64,000 nucleotides of DNA, taken from assembly GCF_001434135.1 (NCBI RefSeq), contig NZ_AZEB01000002.1, positions 62,001 through 126,000 on the forward strand, written 5' to 3'. The translations under genes were made by a program, and so were the position numbers. Shown piece by piece: positions 17,733-25,362 of the stretch. The DNA is from Lentilactobacillus kisonensis DSM 19906 = JCM 15041 (GTDB lineage: Bacteria; Bacillota; Bacilli; Lactobacillales; Lactobacillaceae). The notes beneath the pieces are model-generated. The model was not told the DNA's origin. It did no database searches and worked only from the letters and a program-made list of their open reading frames with translations. How positions within the stretch are numbered: position 1 is the first letter of the stretch; every line of letters begins with the position of its first letter.

Positions 17733-18730
17733 TTGATGAGTTCTCCTTTTTGCTGAGCTTCTTTTAAGAGGCTTGCCGGAATTTTGATTCCTAATTTGTT
17801 AGCTTGTTTTTCGTTGATAATGAGTTTGCCATGGCGGAAGAACTTGATTGGCGTTGTTGATGGCTTCTTTTTGCCTTTTAAGATTTGGGCGCTCATCTTA
17901 CCAGTTGCAACGCCCAATTGATATTGATCAATGCCATAAGTGGCAACTCCGCCTTGTTTCACCATCGTGTCAACAGCTGGAAATACAGGCACTTTTGCAT
18001 TGTTAGCAGCGCCAACCAAAGTCTGCATTGCGCCAGCAATTGTGTTGTCAGTTGGGACGTAAATGGCATCAACTGAACGGACGGCTTGCTGGGCAACTTG
18101 GGTTAAATCGTTCGTATTCGCAATTGAGTAGGCCTTCAGTGGAATGTTTTCCTGTTTACATATTTTAACGAACATCTTGTATTGGGCAACCGCCGAGTCA
18201 TCACTAGAAGTGTAGATGATTCCCAATGTTTTCATGTGTGGCATGAGCTTCTTGATTAAGCCAAGCTGCTCTTTAAGTGGTGCCTGGTCAGATACACCGG
18301 TAATGTTGCCACCGGGATGGTTATTGTTTTTGACGAGTCCAGCACCCTTAGGATCGGTAATGGCGCCTAAGATAACTGGCTTTTTGTTAATCGTATTGGC
18401 AAGTGCCTGCGCAGATGGGGTAGCAATCCCAATTGAGAGGTCTGCATCTTCATTGGCAAACTTTGTACTCATCGTTTTTAAGTTACTTTGATCATTTTGA
18501 GCATTTTGAAAATCAATTTTGAGGTTCTTGCCAGGCTTGTAGCCTTCTTCTTCAAACCCATGAATGATCCCTCTATGAATCGCATCAAGGGCAGGGTGAG
18601 ACATGAGTTGCAAAATGCCAACGGTTGGCTTAGCCTGGGGCTTTTGCTTTTGGTTACCTTGGAAAAATGCAACGCCCAAGATCACGACAAAAATTAACAC
18701 GACACCTGAAATTAAATATTTTTTCTTCAT
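17729..18730 (-). CDS. ABC importer substrate-binding protein (PF04392 family), helix-anchored
   Basis: A 333-residue solute receptor of the ABC_sub_bind (COG2984, TrpX-like) family: two-lobed, with VGILQLMSHPALDAIHRGIIHGFEE, NGATDPKGAGLVKNNNHPGGNITGVSD-like core, and IYVPTDNTIAGAM near the hinge. Oddity: the N-terminus (KYLISGVVLIFVVILGVAFFQG) is a single hydrophobic helix with no lipobox cysteine, so it is held by a membrane helix or is cleaved, not lipid-linked. Start has GGAGACAG upstream. First gene of the operon; expression is probably governed by the structured leader at 19030-19254. Confidence 0.88.
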   Translation of the reverse strand: MKKKYLISGVVLIFVVILGVAFFQGNQKQKPQAKPTVGILQLMSHPALDAIHRGIIHGFEEEGYKPGKNLKIDFQNAQNDQSNLKTMSTKFANEDADLSIGIATPSAQALANTINKKPVILGAITDPKGAGLVKNNNHPGGNITGVSDQAPLKEQLGLIKKLMPHMKTLGIIYTSSDDSAVAQYKMFVKICKQENIPLKAYSIANTNDLTQVAQQAVRSVDAIYVPTDNTIAGAMQTLVGAANNAKVPVFPAVDTMVKQGGVATYGIDQYQLGVATGKMSAQILKGKKKPSTTPIKFFRHGKLIINEKQANKLGIKIPASLLKEAQQKGELIK

Positions 18731-18753
18731 AATAGCTGTCTCCTTAATAATAA

Positions 18754-18873
18754 AGTGAGCGGATCCAGGCGGTTAGAAACTGGTGCATAAGTCTCCCTAA
18801 ACGTGAATTCCCGGGCTTGGAATTTACGTTTAGGGTGCTTATGCGCAAGTTTCTGCCTGGAGGAGCTGTCCTA
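18754..18873 (+). repeat. Type A palindromic repeat with variant terminal stem
   Basis: Left end lies 24 nt upstream of the substrate-binding gene start. The terminal stem reads CCAGGC/GCCTGG in place of the common CAAAGC/GCTTTG, so both arms changed together. Other arms GAAACT/AGTTTC, CATAAG/CTTATG, CCCTAAACGT/ACGTTTAGGG. Confidence 0.9.
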
Positions 18874-18877
18874 ATAA

Positions 18878-18997
18878 AGTGAGCGGAGTAAAGCGGTTAG
18901 AAACTGGAACATAAGTCTCCTCCAACAGAAATCCCTGGGCTTGGGATTTTTGTTGGAGGTGCTTATGTGGAAGTTTCTGCTTTACGTAGCTGTCCTA
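18878..18997 (+). repeat. Type A palindromic repeat, tandem to the previous copy
   Basis: Follows after a 4-nt spacer. Terminal stem TAAAGC/GCTTTA (again compensated), arms GAAACT/AGTTTC, CATAAG/CTTATG, central CCTCCAACAG/TTGTTGGAGG. Lies between the leader RNA and the ABC operon. Confidence 0.9.
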
Positions 18998-19029
18998 CAA
19001 TAAAAAATGAAATCTATCCAAATACTTGC

Positions 19030-19254
19030 AATCAAAAAACGAGCATTCCGGTCTGACCGAAATACTCGTAATAAGTCGGCCTGCCGAAATCATCTGGCCA
19101 GACCGTTCGTTTTCCGAAAGATTGCCGGCACAGATGCGTTCATGATCGCATGGTTAAGATCAAGTCGCATCTGTGTCGATGTGACTTGTTACCGGCTTTG
19201 CCAACTGCGATTAACAAGTGAATTCATAGCAATCTTTCCTTTCGTGATAGAATA
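19030..19254 (-). promoter_or_regulatory. Unrecognised structured leader RNA with terminator (riboswitch-like) upstream of the ABC importer
   Basis: Read on the minus strand, a closing stem P1 of 10 perfect pairs (19229-19238 with 19116-19125) holds two arms: P2, 8 pairs (19212-19219 with 19184-19191) with an apical GGC/GCC, and P3, 10 pairs (19166-19175 with 19129-19138). This is a three-way junction with joining stretches of 9, 8 and 3 nt. It is followed by a 13-pair terminator (about 19039-19069) and a six-U tract. CGGUCUG at 19099-19105 can pair with CAGACCG in the terminator, giving an alternative fold. No known riboswitch consensus, T-box core or PyrR motif is seen. A 12-codon frame (19227-19189, one Trp) has a possible ribosome site, so peptide-based attenuation is an alternative. 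Confidence 0.6.
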
Positions 19255-19260
19255 CATATA

Positions 19261-19289
19261 ATTTTATATGATTGTGTGAGGTTCGTCAA
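19261..19289 (-). promoter_or_regulatory. Promoter of the leader RNA / ABC importer operon
   Basis: On the minus strand TTGACG (19284-19289), a 17-nt spacer and TAAAAT (19261-19266). Transcription would start near 19254, just before the first strand of the leader's P1 stem. Confidence 0.7.
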
Positions 19290-19388
19290 CATGGGAGCTT
19301 GAATATATTACTCAAATGAAGGGATTATTTAACAGACTGGTAACATTACTCATGTTATTCTATTGTTGAAAGAGGGGGCGTTGATTTC

Positions 19389-20567
19389 ATGAAAAATTTC
19401 GTAAAAGTGTTAGGGGGTATGCTGGCGTTTATTGTGCTGGCAGTTGTTATTAGCCCAGATTCGGTTCAGGCTGCTCAGGACAATTATCAGATAAAAACGT
19501 TGAAAACCTATCGGCAGCAAAGCAATTCAGGAGCGGACGTCGCCTTTCACGCAAAGCCTGGAACAAAGGCAACGCTGTGGGTTAATAAGGAAAGTGTCAA
19601 TGCTAAAACGCTTAAACCAACTGTCTTTCATAAGAAAGGGATTAAGATTTCCAAATACAAGACGACAACCTGGTTTGTTCAAACAAAGGTCCGAATTTAC
19701 CACCATTCGAAGAGCGCAACATACTATTATGTTAATAATCGTTATGGCAGTATTGAAGGTTATGTGCCCACCAGTGCATTAACGCGAGGCTTCAGTCCTT
19801 ATGGTTATCAGATTACCAGCATTAAATGGTACGGTAAATACGATTCGTTCCATGTTAAGCCCGCCTACAAACATCAACCTGTTTACATGTGGAATTACAC
19901 CCATACCAAAAAGGTTGCCAACCTAAAAAATTATCCTGGAGCGAATTTCGTCAAAACAGCCGACATTGTGATGCGTCACAGTGGTAAGGATGCAAAATAT
20001 GTTTATCTGGTTGGTTCACTTAACGGGACGGCTAAAAGTGTTCACGGATATGTTCCGGCGGTTGCCATCACTGAAGGCTCAAATCCCGATCATACGGGCA
20101 TGAACTTTGTGCCAATCGATGATTTTGTGAATAATACTGATTTTAATCAATACCTTCAAATGGGCAAGAACCAAAAGTTGGCTAGGGAGATTCTAAAGCT
20201 CTTTCCTAATTCTAAGCCAGATTTAGCCCTATCAAAGATTGCTGTTTATAATTACGATCAATTTAATGAGAGCATTGACGCAGAATCAGATCCGATCAGC
20301 ACAAAAGGGTACAGCGATATTAAGGCTTTTCCAACGATTCAAAAATGGCTGTATGCGAACCGAAGTGCTTCCAACACCGTTAAAATTGCCGAAATCAAAA
20401 AATTGTTGCCTCAGGCCGGGTACACTTCCAGCAAGCGGAATGCACTTTCTGGATACAAACTGGGGATTCAAATCGTTAATAACATTGCCTTTAACTATCC
20501 GGAGCATGATCTGATGGGACGAAAGAACAGTTATACATTCATTTTAGGAAAAGTTGATAACAACTAA
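19389..20567 (+). CDS. Secreted cell-surface protein, paralogue 1
   Basis: 392 residues with a clear signal peptide (basic start, hydrophobic core, cleavage near VQAAQD). Residues about 50-240 hold SH3-like modules: each has a TTW or T-x-x-V strand, an aromatic ATYYYV strand, a GYVP turn and often a closing GFSPYGYQI. The C-terminal 140 residues (from FVPIDDFVNN) form a separate helical domain. The next gene is its paralogue with the same architecture, so this is a tandem duplication. No catalytic motif is visible. Probably a wall-associated protein; function unknown. Confidence 0.8.
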   Translation: MKNFVKVLGGMLAFIVLAVVISPDSVQAAQDNYQIKTLKTYRQQSNSGADVAFHAKPGTKATLWVNKESVNAKTLKPTVFHKKGIKISKYKTTTWFVQTKVRIYHHSKSATYYYVNNRYGSIEGYVPTSALTRGFSPYGYQITSIKWYGKYDSFHVKPAYKHQPVYMWNYTHTKKVANLKNYPGANFVKTADIVMRHSGKDAKYVYLVGSLNGTAKSVHGYVPAVAITEGSNPDHTGMNFVPIDDFVNNTDFNQYLQMGKNQKLAREILKLFPNSKPDLALSKIAVYNYDQFNESIDAESDPISTKGYSDIKAFPTIQKWLYANRSASNTVKIAEIKKLLPQAGYTSSKRNALSGYKLGIQIVNNIAFNYPEHDLMGRKNSYTFILGKVDNN

Positions 20568-20615
20568 ACTATCTAAGGTTGTTAATGTATCAGTGAAAGA
20601 GGGGAATTTTTATTC

Positions 20616-21779
20616 ATGAAAAGGATTATTAAATTGGTTGGTATCATAGTGGCGTTTGCTGCATTAATAGCTATTACCAACCCACAGGCTGTCCAAGCAG
20701 CCCCCAGCGGTTATCGGGTTAAGGTTCTCAATACCATCTACTCAGATGATTTGCCGGAGAATGCGTATCATGCTAATTTAAATTCAAAAGCTTATATCTG
20801 GTCAAGCAAGCGTTATCCATTTGATAAGCAAAAAGATTTTCAAAGACGACTTTATAAAGTTTCTAAATTAAAGGGTGTAACGCTGTTTGTCCAAAAAACG
20901 GCTAGGGTTTATCATAATCGCAAGAGTGCCATTTATTACTATGTTGCCGATAAAAGTAATGGTTATCAGGGATGGGTCCGCCCCAGCGCGTTAATCAAGG
21001 GGTTCAGCCCATACGGCTACCAAATTATTAAGGAGAAGTGGGGCCATCAGTCAGCCACATTTCACGCTAAGAATGCCAAGCAAAATGTGGGCATCTGGAA
21101 CTGGCGGCATACTAAGAAACGCGCTAATTTAAAAAATTATCCTGGGGCCAACTTATATCGGTTAGCAACAGTTACCATGATGCATCATCAAAAACAAAGC
21201 ACCTATTACTATGTTCATCTGACACCAGACGGGAATTCTAGCAAGATTATCAGTGGCTACGTTAGTGCTTCACAAGTCGAGGCTGGGCACAATACAAATT
21301 ATCCAGAAATTGACTATACAAGTATTGATCAGTTCACCGACAGTGCTGATTACAATAGTTATATTCAAAAAGGTAAGAAGCAAAAGCTTGCTAGAGAAAT
21401 TGTTAAGCTGTTTCCTAACAGCCCAGTTGACTTAGGTTTATCAAAGATTGCTGCGTATGATTATGATACGTTTAACAATACGTCTGATGGCGATCCCAAT
21501 CCCATCAGTAAGCAGGGCTATACTGATATCAAGCAATTTCCGTCAATTCAAAAATGGCTGTATGCACATGAAAAAGCATCAAATGCGACTAAGTTAGCCG
21601 GCATTAAGCAGTTGCTTGATAAAGAAGGCTATTCTGCAAGCAAACGGGCTTCAATGTCTGGTTACAAACTTGGCATCCAAATTGTCAATAATATCAAAGG
21701 ATATGAAGATGAAAGCCGGGATGCTACTCGTTGGAATGGGTACGTGTTTATTTTGGCAAGACCAGATGGTTCAAGTTAG
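20616..21779 (+). CDS. Secreted cell-surface protein, paralogue 2
   Basis: 387 residues, homologous end to end with the previous gene. Shared blocks include NLKNYPGAN, KGFSPYGYQI/RGFSPYGYQI, KLAREIVKLFPNS, IQKWLYA and SGYKLGIQIVNNI. Signal peptide cleaves near VQAAPS. The two differ mostly in the surface-exposed loops of the SH3-like modules, while the C-terminal domain (from about residue 240) is best conserved, which suggests that domain carries the function. It has its own GAGGGG ribosome site after a 48-bp gap. A terminator follows at 21813, so the pair is probably one unit. Confidence 0.8.
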   Translation: MKRIIKLVGIIVAFAALIAITNPQAVQAAPSGYRVKVLNTIYSDDLPENAYHANLNSKAYIWSSKRYPFDKQKDFQRRLYKVSKLKGVTLFVQKTARVYHNRKSAIYYYVADKSNGYQGWVRPSALIKGFSPYGYQIIKEKWGHQSATFHAKNAKQNVGIWNWRHTKKRANLKNYPGANLYRLATVTMMHHQKQSTYYYVHLTPDGNSSKIISGYVSASQVEAGHNTNYPEIDYTSIDQFTDSADYNSYIQKGKKQKLAREIVKLFPNSPVDLGLSKIAAYDYDTFNNTSDGDPNPISKQGYTDIKQFPSIQKWLYAHEKASNATKLAGIKQLLDKEGYSASKRASMSGYKLGIQIVNNIKGYEDESRDATRWNGYVFILARPDGSS

Positions 21780-21812
21780 TTATGTGTTTGTTGGTCTATT
21801 AAATGTAAACGA

Positions 21813-21852
21813 AAAGCCCATTGATCAAGGAAAATGGTCAATGGGCTTTTTG
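21813..21852. terminator. Bidirectional terminator between paralogue 2 and the SGNH hydrolase gene
   Basis: AAAAGCCCATTGATC pairs with GGTCAATGGGCTTTT, flanked by an A run on the left and a T run on the right. Confidence 0.85.
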
Positions 21853-21870
21853 CGTATCATGTAAAATTGT

Positions 21871-22920
21871 TTATTTGGCTAAGTGCTTTGCCAGCGCGTA
21901 ACCCATTTTTTGAGCTGTTTGCGCGGTTGGGTGAATTTCATGATCTTCCAGGGTGAGATCCTTATTTTGATCGGTGATGATATTGGGAGCAAATTTTTGG
22001 AAATTGATAATCGTTGCGCCGAGCTTATGGTAAACGCGGGCTTCTGCTTCCCGTAGCTGTCCGTACGTGTAACCAGATTGATTGACCATATTTTGGCGGC
22101 TTTCGCCTAATTCGTCATACCGAGAGATTGGCAGGACACCATAGATATGGGCATTAGGATTAATTCGCTTAATTGTCATAACGTCATGGTATAAGTGGCG
22201 GGTGACGTTTCGTAGGTTACCAGAGCCCGAAAGATTAGTGTAGTCATTGGTACCAATGTGAATAAAGATCATGTTCATCTTTTTGATCTGGCTTTGATGA
22301 TAGCTGATGGCAACTGGCAAGTCCTGAGCAACCCGTTTTGTACCAATGTAAGCAAATCGATGGCCGACAATTTTGGCATTAGGAACGGCATCGTTCATCA
22401 CCCGTTTGTTAGTGCCAAGGTATTTACTCAACCAGTCAAAGTATGAATTATTCAGGTAAAAATGATAACCATCCCAACCAGATGGAATGGAGTCACCAAA
22501 TACCCCAATCTGTTTGCCCGCGAATTTATTACCCGCTTGAGGCAATTTGATGTTAAATGAGGGACTGTAAATTCCTTTGATCTGAGAATGGAGAACCCAG
22601 TAGGTATGTTTGTTGTTAGCGCTCGTTAACCGATAAACGTAGACATGTTTACCGTTGATTGAAACGCTAGCAATTTTATTTCGATACCACGTTGTGTTAA
22701 GAAACGCGTTACTGGACGATTTCTTTGTGAGTTTTAAATTTGAATAAAGTGTCGCATTCTTTTTTAATGCATAAGCATGGGCGTGGATCGGTGCCTGAAA
22801 ATGAACACTAACTTTAGCGGTACCAGTATCTGCCGTTGAATCACAGCCAAACCCAAAAGAGAGGGTTGCAACCACAAAAGCAGCAACTAAAATAACGGCA
22901 CGTTTGTTAATTGAAATCAT
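21871..22920 (-). CDS. Secreted SGNH/GDSL hydrolase with N-terminal surface module
   Basis: 349 residues. N-terminal hydrophobic segment with a Cys at position 26 (SFGFGC), a poor lipobox. Residues about 50-125 repeat the SH3-like module of the neighbouring secreted pair (NTTWYRN to YWVLHSQIKGIYSP). The catalytic SGNH domain follows: block I GVFGDSIPSG (Ser), block III HIGTNDY (Asn), and block V EDHEIHPT (Asp and His), with a Gly oxyanion residue expected between. Such enzymes deacylate wall polymers, lipids or sugars. The ATG at 22920 is followed upstream by a repeat left end 23 nt away. Substrate unknown. Confidence 0.87.
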   Translation of the reverse strand: MISINKRAVILVAAFVVATLSFGFGCDSTADTGTAKVSVHFQAPIHAHAYALKKNATLYSNLKLTKKSSSNAFLNTTWYRNKIASVSINGKHVYVYRLTSANNKHTYWVLHSQIKGIYSPSFNIKLPQAGNKFAGKQIGVFGDSIPSGWDGYHFYLNNSYFDWLSKYLGTNKRVMNDAVPNAKIVGHRFAYIGTKRVAQDLPVAISYHQSQIKKMNMIFIHIGTNDYTNLSGSGNLRNVTRHLYHDVMTIKRINPNAHIYGVLPISRYDELGESRQNMVNQSGYTYGQLREAEARVYHKLGATIINFQKFAPNIITDQNKDLTLEDHEIHPTAQTAQKMGYALAKHLAK

Positions 22921-22942
22921 GTAAATTCCCCCGGTTTAATAA

Positions 22943-23061
22943 AGTGAGCGGAACAAAGCGGTTAGAAGCTGGAGCCTAAGTTATCTCGACCGAAAATCCC
23001 GGTTTTGGATTTTTGGTTGAGATGACTTAGGTGCAAGCTTCTGCTTTGAGGAGCTGTCCTA
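22943..23061 (+). repeat. Type A palindromic repeat, array unit 1 of 4
   Basis: Left end 23 nt upstream of the SGNH hydrolase start. Arms GAAGCT/AGCTTC, CCTAAG/CTTAGG, central ATCTCGACC/GGTTGAGAT (one G-U type pair). Right end GAGGAGCTGTCCTA, then spacer CAACA. Confidence 0.9.
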
Positions 23062-23066
23062 CAACA

Positions 23067-23186
23067 AGTGAGCGGATCCAGGCGGTTAGAAACTGGAATA
23101 TAAGTCTCCTTGGGCGGAAATTCCTGGGTTTGGAATTTTTGACCGAGGTGCTTATATGGAAGTTTCTGTCTGGAGAAGCTGTCCTA
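23067..23186 (+). repeat. Type A palindromic repeat, array unit 2 of 4
   Basis: Terminal stem CCAGGC/GTCTGG, arms GAAACT/AGTTTC, TATAAG/CTTATA (another compensated variant of the CATAAG pair). Spacer ATAACA of 6 nt to the next unit. Confidence 0.9.
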
Positions 23187-23192
23187 ATAACA

Positions 23193-23311
23193 AGTGAGCG
23201 GAACAAAGCGATTAGAAAGCGGAGCCTAAGTTGCTCCTACCAAAGGCCATGGGTTTTGGCCTTTGGTAGGAGTGGCTTAGGTGCAGCTTTCCGCTTTGTG
23301 CAGCTGTCCTA
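23193..23311 (+). repeat. Type A palindromic repeat, array unit 3 of 4
   Basis: Arms GAAAGC/GCTTTC, CCTAAG/CTTAGG, and a long perfect central stem GCTCCTACCAAAGGCC-type arm pairing with GGCCTTTGGTAGGAG. Spacer CAACA to the next unit. Confidence 0.9.
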
Positions 23312-23316
23312 CAACA

Positions 23317-23435
23317 AGTGAGCGGCGTAGAGCGATTAGAAGTCGGAGCATAAGTCTCCTCGGATGGAAATTCCTGGGTTTGGGATTTTTATCCTATGTG
23401 CTTATGTGTAGACTTCTGCCTGCGTAGCTGTCCTA
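23317..23435 (+). repeat. Type A palindromic repeat, array unit 4 of 4
   Basis: Arms GAAGTC/GACTTC, CATAAG/CTTATG; central stem partly eroded (CTCCTCGGAT against ATCCTATG). Its terminal stem (GCGTAGAGC against GCCTGCGTAGC) is the least well matched of the array. Downstream 23436-23666 shows nothing recognisable apart from the ribosome site of the next gene. Confidence 0.88.
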
Positions 23436-23666
23436 CAAAATATTGATCAACGTTAAATGAGAATCTATGTATTAATTATTTACAGTCACCAACTGTTTAC
23501 TATAAGACAAAAAACTAAAGAAAGTTATAAATTAAGTCGATAATGACATAAATAAATCTGATGTTACCAGTTAATCCCGCGCCACAAGGTGGTTTGCCAG
23601 CAGTTCCCAATAATTGATGTTGGCATTTTCTTGTTGGCATCTTATCATAGAAGTTGAGGTGATTAG

Positions 23667-24380
23667 ATGGATTTTAAACAAATTACACTGGATGAAGTAA
23701 ATGACACGAAACTTGATATTTATAATAGTGATACCGATGTTGCGCTACCCGGGGTTGTGATTCTACCTGGTGGCAGTTATAAACCATTCAAGCAGCGGGA
23801 TTCTGAGCGGGTGGCCTTGACGTTTTTGACGCAAAGCTATCAGGCGTTTGTGCTTGAGTACCCAATTAACGATAAGAAGAATTACCAGTTAGCTAAAAAA
23901 AGTATCAGCACGGCATTTGACTACATTATTAAACACGCAAAAGCACTGAAAGTCAATCCTAAAAAGATCGGGATTATCGGTTTTTCAGCAGGAGGTCAGT
24001 TAGCGGCTGCTTATTCGTGTGAAAAAGGGACTCAGGCAAAATTTGCTGTCTTGGGATATCCAGTTGTTAATCAGGCCTTGGATGAAAAAATGGGAATTCA
24101 AAGTGAAGACGTTTCTAAGTTAGTAACTAAGGACACGACCCCGACCTTTATCTTTGGGGCACGTGAAGATGGTTTGGCGCCTTACGTGGACCATATTCAG
24201 CCATACACAACCGCATTGTTTAAAAATGATGTTCCGTTTGAACTGCATGTCTTTGGTTCGGGCGGTCATGGCTATAGTCTAGGGAACAAGTATACAGCGA
24301 TCGTGAACGGTGACCGGGCAGATGTACATTTTGCTAAATGGTTCCCACTTTGCTTGGAGTGGTTGAATCAACTTGATTAG
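23667..24380 (+). CDS. Alpha/beta-hydrolase esterase (acetyl-xylan-esterase/BD-FAE-like)
   Basis: A 237-residue cytosolic esterase. The oxyanion region is VILPGGSY, the nucleophile Ser is in GFSAGG (about residue 110), the acid in GAREDGLAP and the His in GSGGHGYSLG. Length and motifs fit small carboxylesterases that remove acetyl groups from sugars or xylo-oligosaccharides. GAGGTG lies before the ATG. It is a single gene with its own terminator. Proximity to the GH43 and LacY-type genes fits deacetylation of imported plant oligosaccharides, as inference. Confidence 0.87.
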   Translation: MDFKQITLDEVNDTKLDIYNSDTDVALPGVVILPGGSYKPFKQRDSERVALTFLTQSYQAFVLEYPINDKKNYQLAKKSISTAFDYIIKHAKALKVNPKKIGIIGFSAGGQLAAAYSCEKGTQAKFAVLGYPVVNQALDEKMGIQSEDVSKLVTKDTTPTFIFGAREDGLAPYVDHIQPYTTALFKNDVPFELHVFGSGGHGYSLGNKYTAIVNGDRADVHFAKWFPLCLEWLNQLD

Positions 24381-24446
24381 ATTGGCTTTATGAGTGATAA
24401 AGGAAATTCTTTGTTAAGATCAAATATAGAAGAATGTTGAGAATGA

Positions 24447-24496
24447 AAATAGAAGGGGCTATGACAAAGCTATTATTGTCATGGTCCCTTCTATTT
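24447..24496 (+). terminator. Terminator of the esterase gene
   Basis: AAATAGAAGGG pairs with CCCTTCTATTT, with TGACAA/TTGTCA extending the stem; ends in a T-rich run. Confidence 0.75.
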
Positions 24497-24574
24497 GTAT
24501 CTTTAGATTAATTTGGAAACATCAGGATTAGTTACTGTATTTGTGCAACGGGTTGTGGTTTTAGTTACGTGGAT

Positions 24575-24595
24575 TAGGATCGCGCTCCGCTCACT
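24575..24595 (-). repeat. Minimal remnant: only the two fused ends of a repeat
   Basis: On the minus strand AGTGAGCGGAGC is directly joined to GCGATCCTA, that is, the left and right ends without any stem between. Its left end lies 1-2 nt from the stop codon of the gene at 24597, the usual placement for the family. Confidence 0.75.
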
Positions 24596-24596
24596 T

Positions 24597-25196
24597 TCAT
24601 GCGTCATAATCCTTGTCGAACAAAAATCGGCGGGATAATTCCATAAAAATGGGGGTCATCGGCGTTGATAATTCCTGCCAATTACGCTGGACAAATGGAG
24701 AAAATTTGTTGAGAGCCCCCCGTTCAAGCTTCTTATTATCGGTAAGTAGGTGACGGAGATCCAGTGAAAACTCTTGAAGGGTGACCTGGTCAGATTCGGT
24801 TTGCATCACGTTTTTTGCGGAGATCAGCTGAGAAAGGTAGCCGTCATATTTTTGAGTAGTATGCTTTTCGTTGTTGGCAGATAGATGGATAGTCGACTGG
24901 CCGACACTACCATGCTTCAGGTTTTGAAAGTATTTAGTCCCTTTGGCAGTCAGCCAACGAGTGGCCTTGTTGTTAAATAATTTAACGCCGTCTACGAAAT
25001 CAACGTCAAAAGTTGCCGTGAGAATGGCCTCGTGGTTTTGATCCATCGCCAAGAGTTGTTTTAAAATATCTGGAGCCCCATAATCATTGTTCGTACCATA
25101 TCCGATTAGTTTACGGACGGTAGCAAGATTAACTTGATTAGGCTGGGTTTCTAAATAGCTTAAAATAAATTCTCGCATTTTGTCATTTTGACTCAT
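24597..25196 (-). CDS. Hypothetical protein, 199 residues
   Basis: I do not recognise this protein. It is soluble and acid-base balanced, with no signal peptide or membrane helix. Residues 1-60 look helical (KMREFILSYLETQPNQVNLATVRKLIGYGTNN), possibly a small winged-helix-like start; a central strand-rich part (ILTATFDVDFVDGVKLFNNKATRWLTAKG) and a helical C-terminus follow. The ATG at 25196 has GAGGGT upstream, and repeat remnants flank it on both sides. It follows the ArsR-type regulator gene in the same direction, so it could be co-transcribed with it. Confidence 0.6.
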   Translation of the reverse strand: MSQNDKMREFILSYLETQPNQVNLATVRKLIGYGTNNDYGAPDILKQLLAMDQNHEAILTATFDVDFVDGVKLFNNKATRWLTAKGTKYFQNLKHGSVGQSTIHLSANNEKHTTQKYDGYLSQLISAKNVMQTESDQVTLQEFSLDLRHLLTDNKKLERGALNKFSPFVQRNWQELSTPMTPIFMELSRRFLFDKDYDA

Positions 25197-25219
25197 GAAT
25201 TTTACCCTCTTTACATAAA

Positions 25220-25309
25220 AGTGAGCGGAGCAAAGCGGTTAGAAGTCGAAGTCCAAGCTTTCGTGCGAGAAGACTTAGATGCAGGCTTCTGCTCTGCGCA
25301 ACTTTTCTA
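25220..25309 (+). repeat. Shortened type A repeat
   Basis: Both ends are present (AGTGAGCGGAGCAAAGCGG and GCTCTGCGCAACTTTTCTA), but the central stem has been deleted down to about 50 nt. Arms GAAGTC and GGCTTC still pair in part. Its left end is 24 nt upstream of the hypothetical gene start. Confidence 0.8.
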
Positions 25310-25314
25310 AAATA

Positions 25315-25354
25315 AGTGAGCGGAGTCAGGTTTCTACCTGACACAGCTGTCCTA
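25315..25354 (+). repeat. 40-bp mini repeat
   Basis: Only the outermost stem remains: AGTGAGCGGA, then GTCAGGT, loop TTCT, ACCTGAC, then ACAGCTGTCCTA. The stem is a perfect hairpin with a sequence unlike the common CAAAGC type. It follows the shortened copy after a 5-nt spacer and ends 8 bp from the ArsR-type gene's stop. Confidence 0.85.
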
Positions 25355-25362
25355 AAAATAAC

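Noticed and set aside
19189-19227. 12-codon leader peptide (minus strand) as a separate gene
   Set aside because: Its ribosome site lies in the P1 stem and it has a single Trp codon; not enough to call a gene, so it is mentioned only as an alternative mechanism for the leader.
22943-23435. CRISPR-like array
   Set aside because: Units are long palindromes of about 119 bp with variable interiors and 5-6 nt spacers; there are no short identical repeats with unique spacers and no cas genes.
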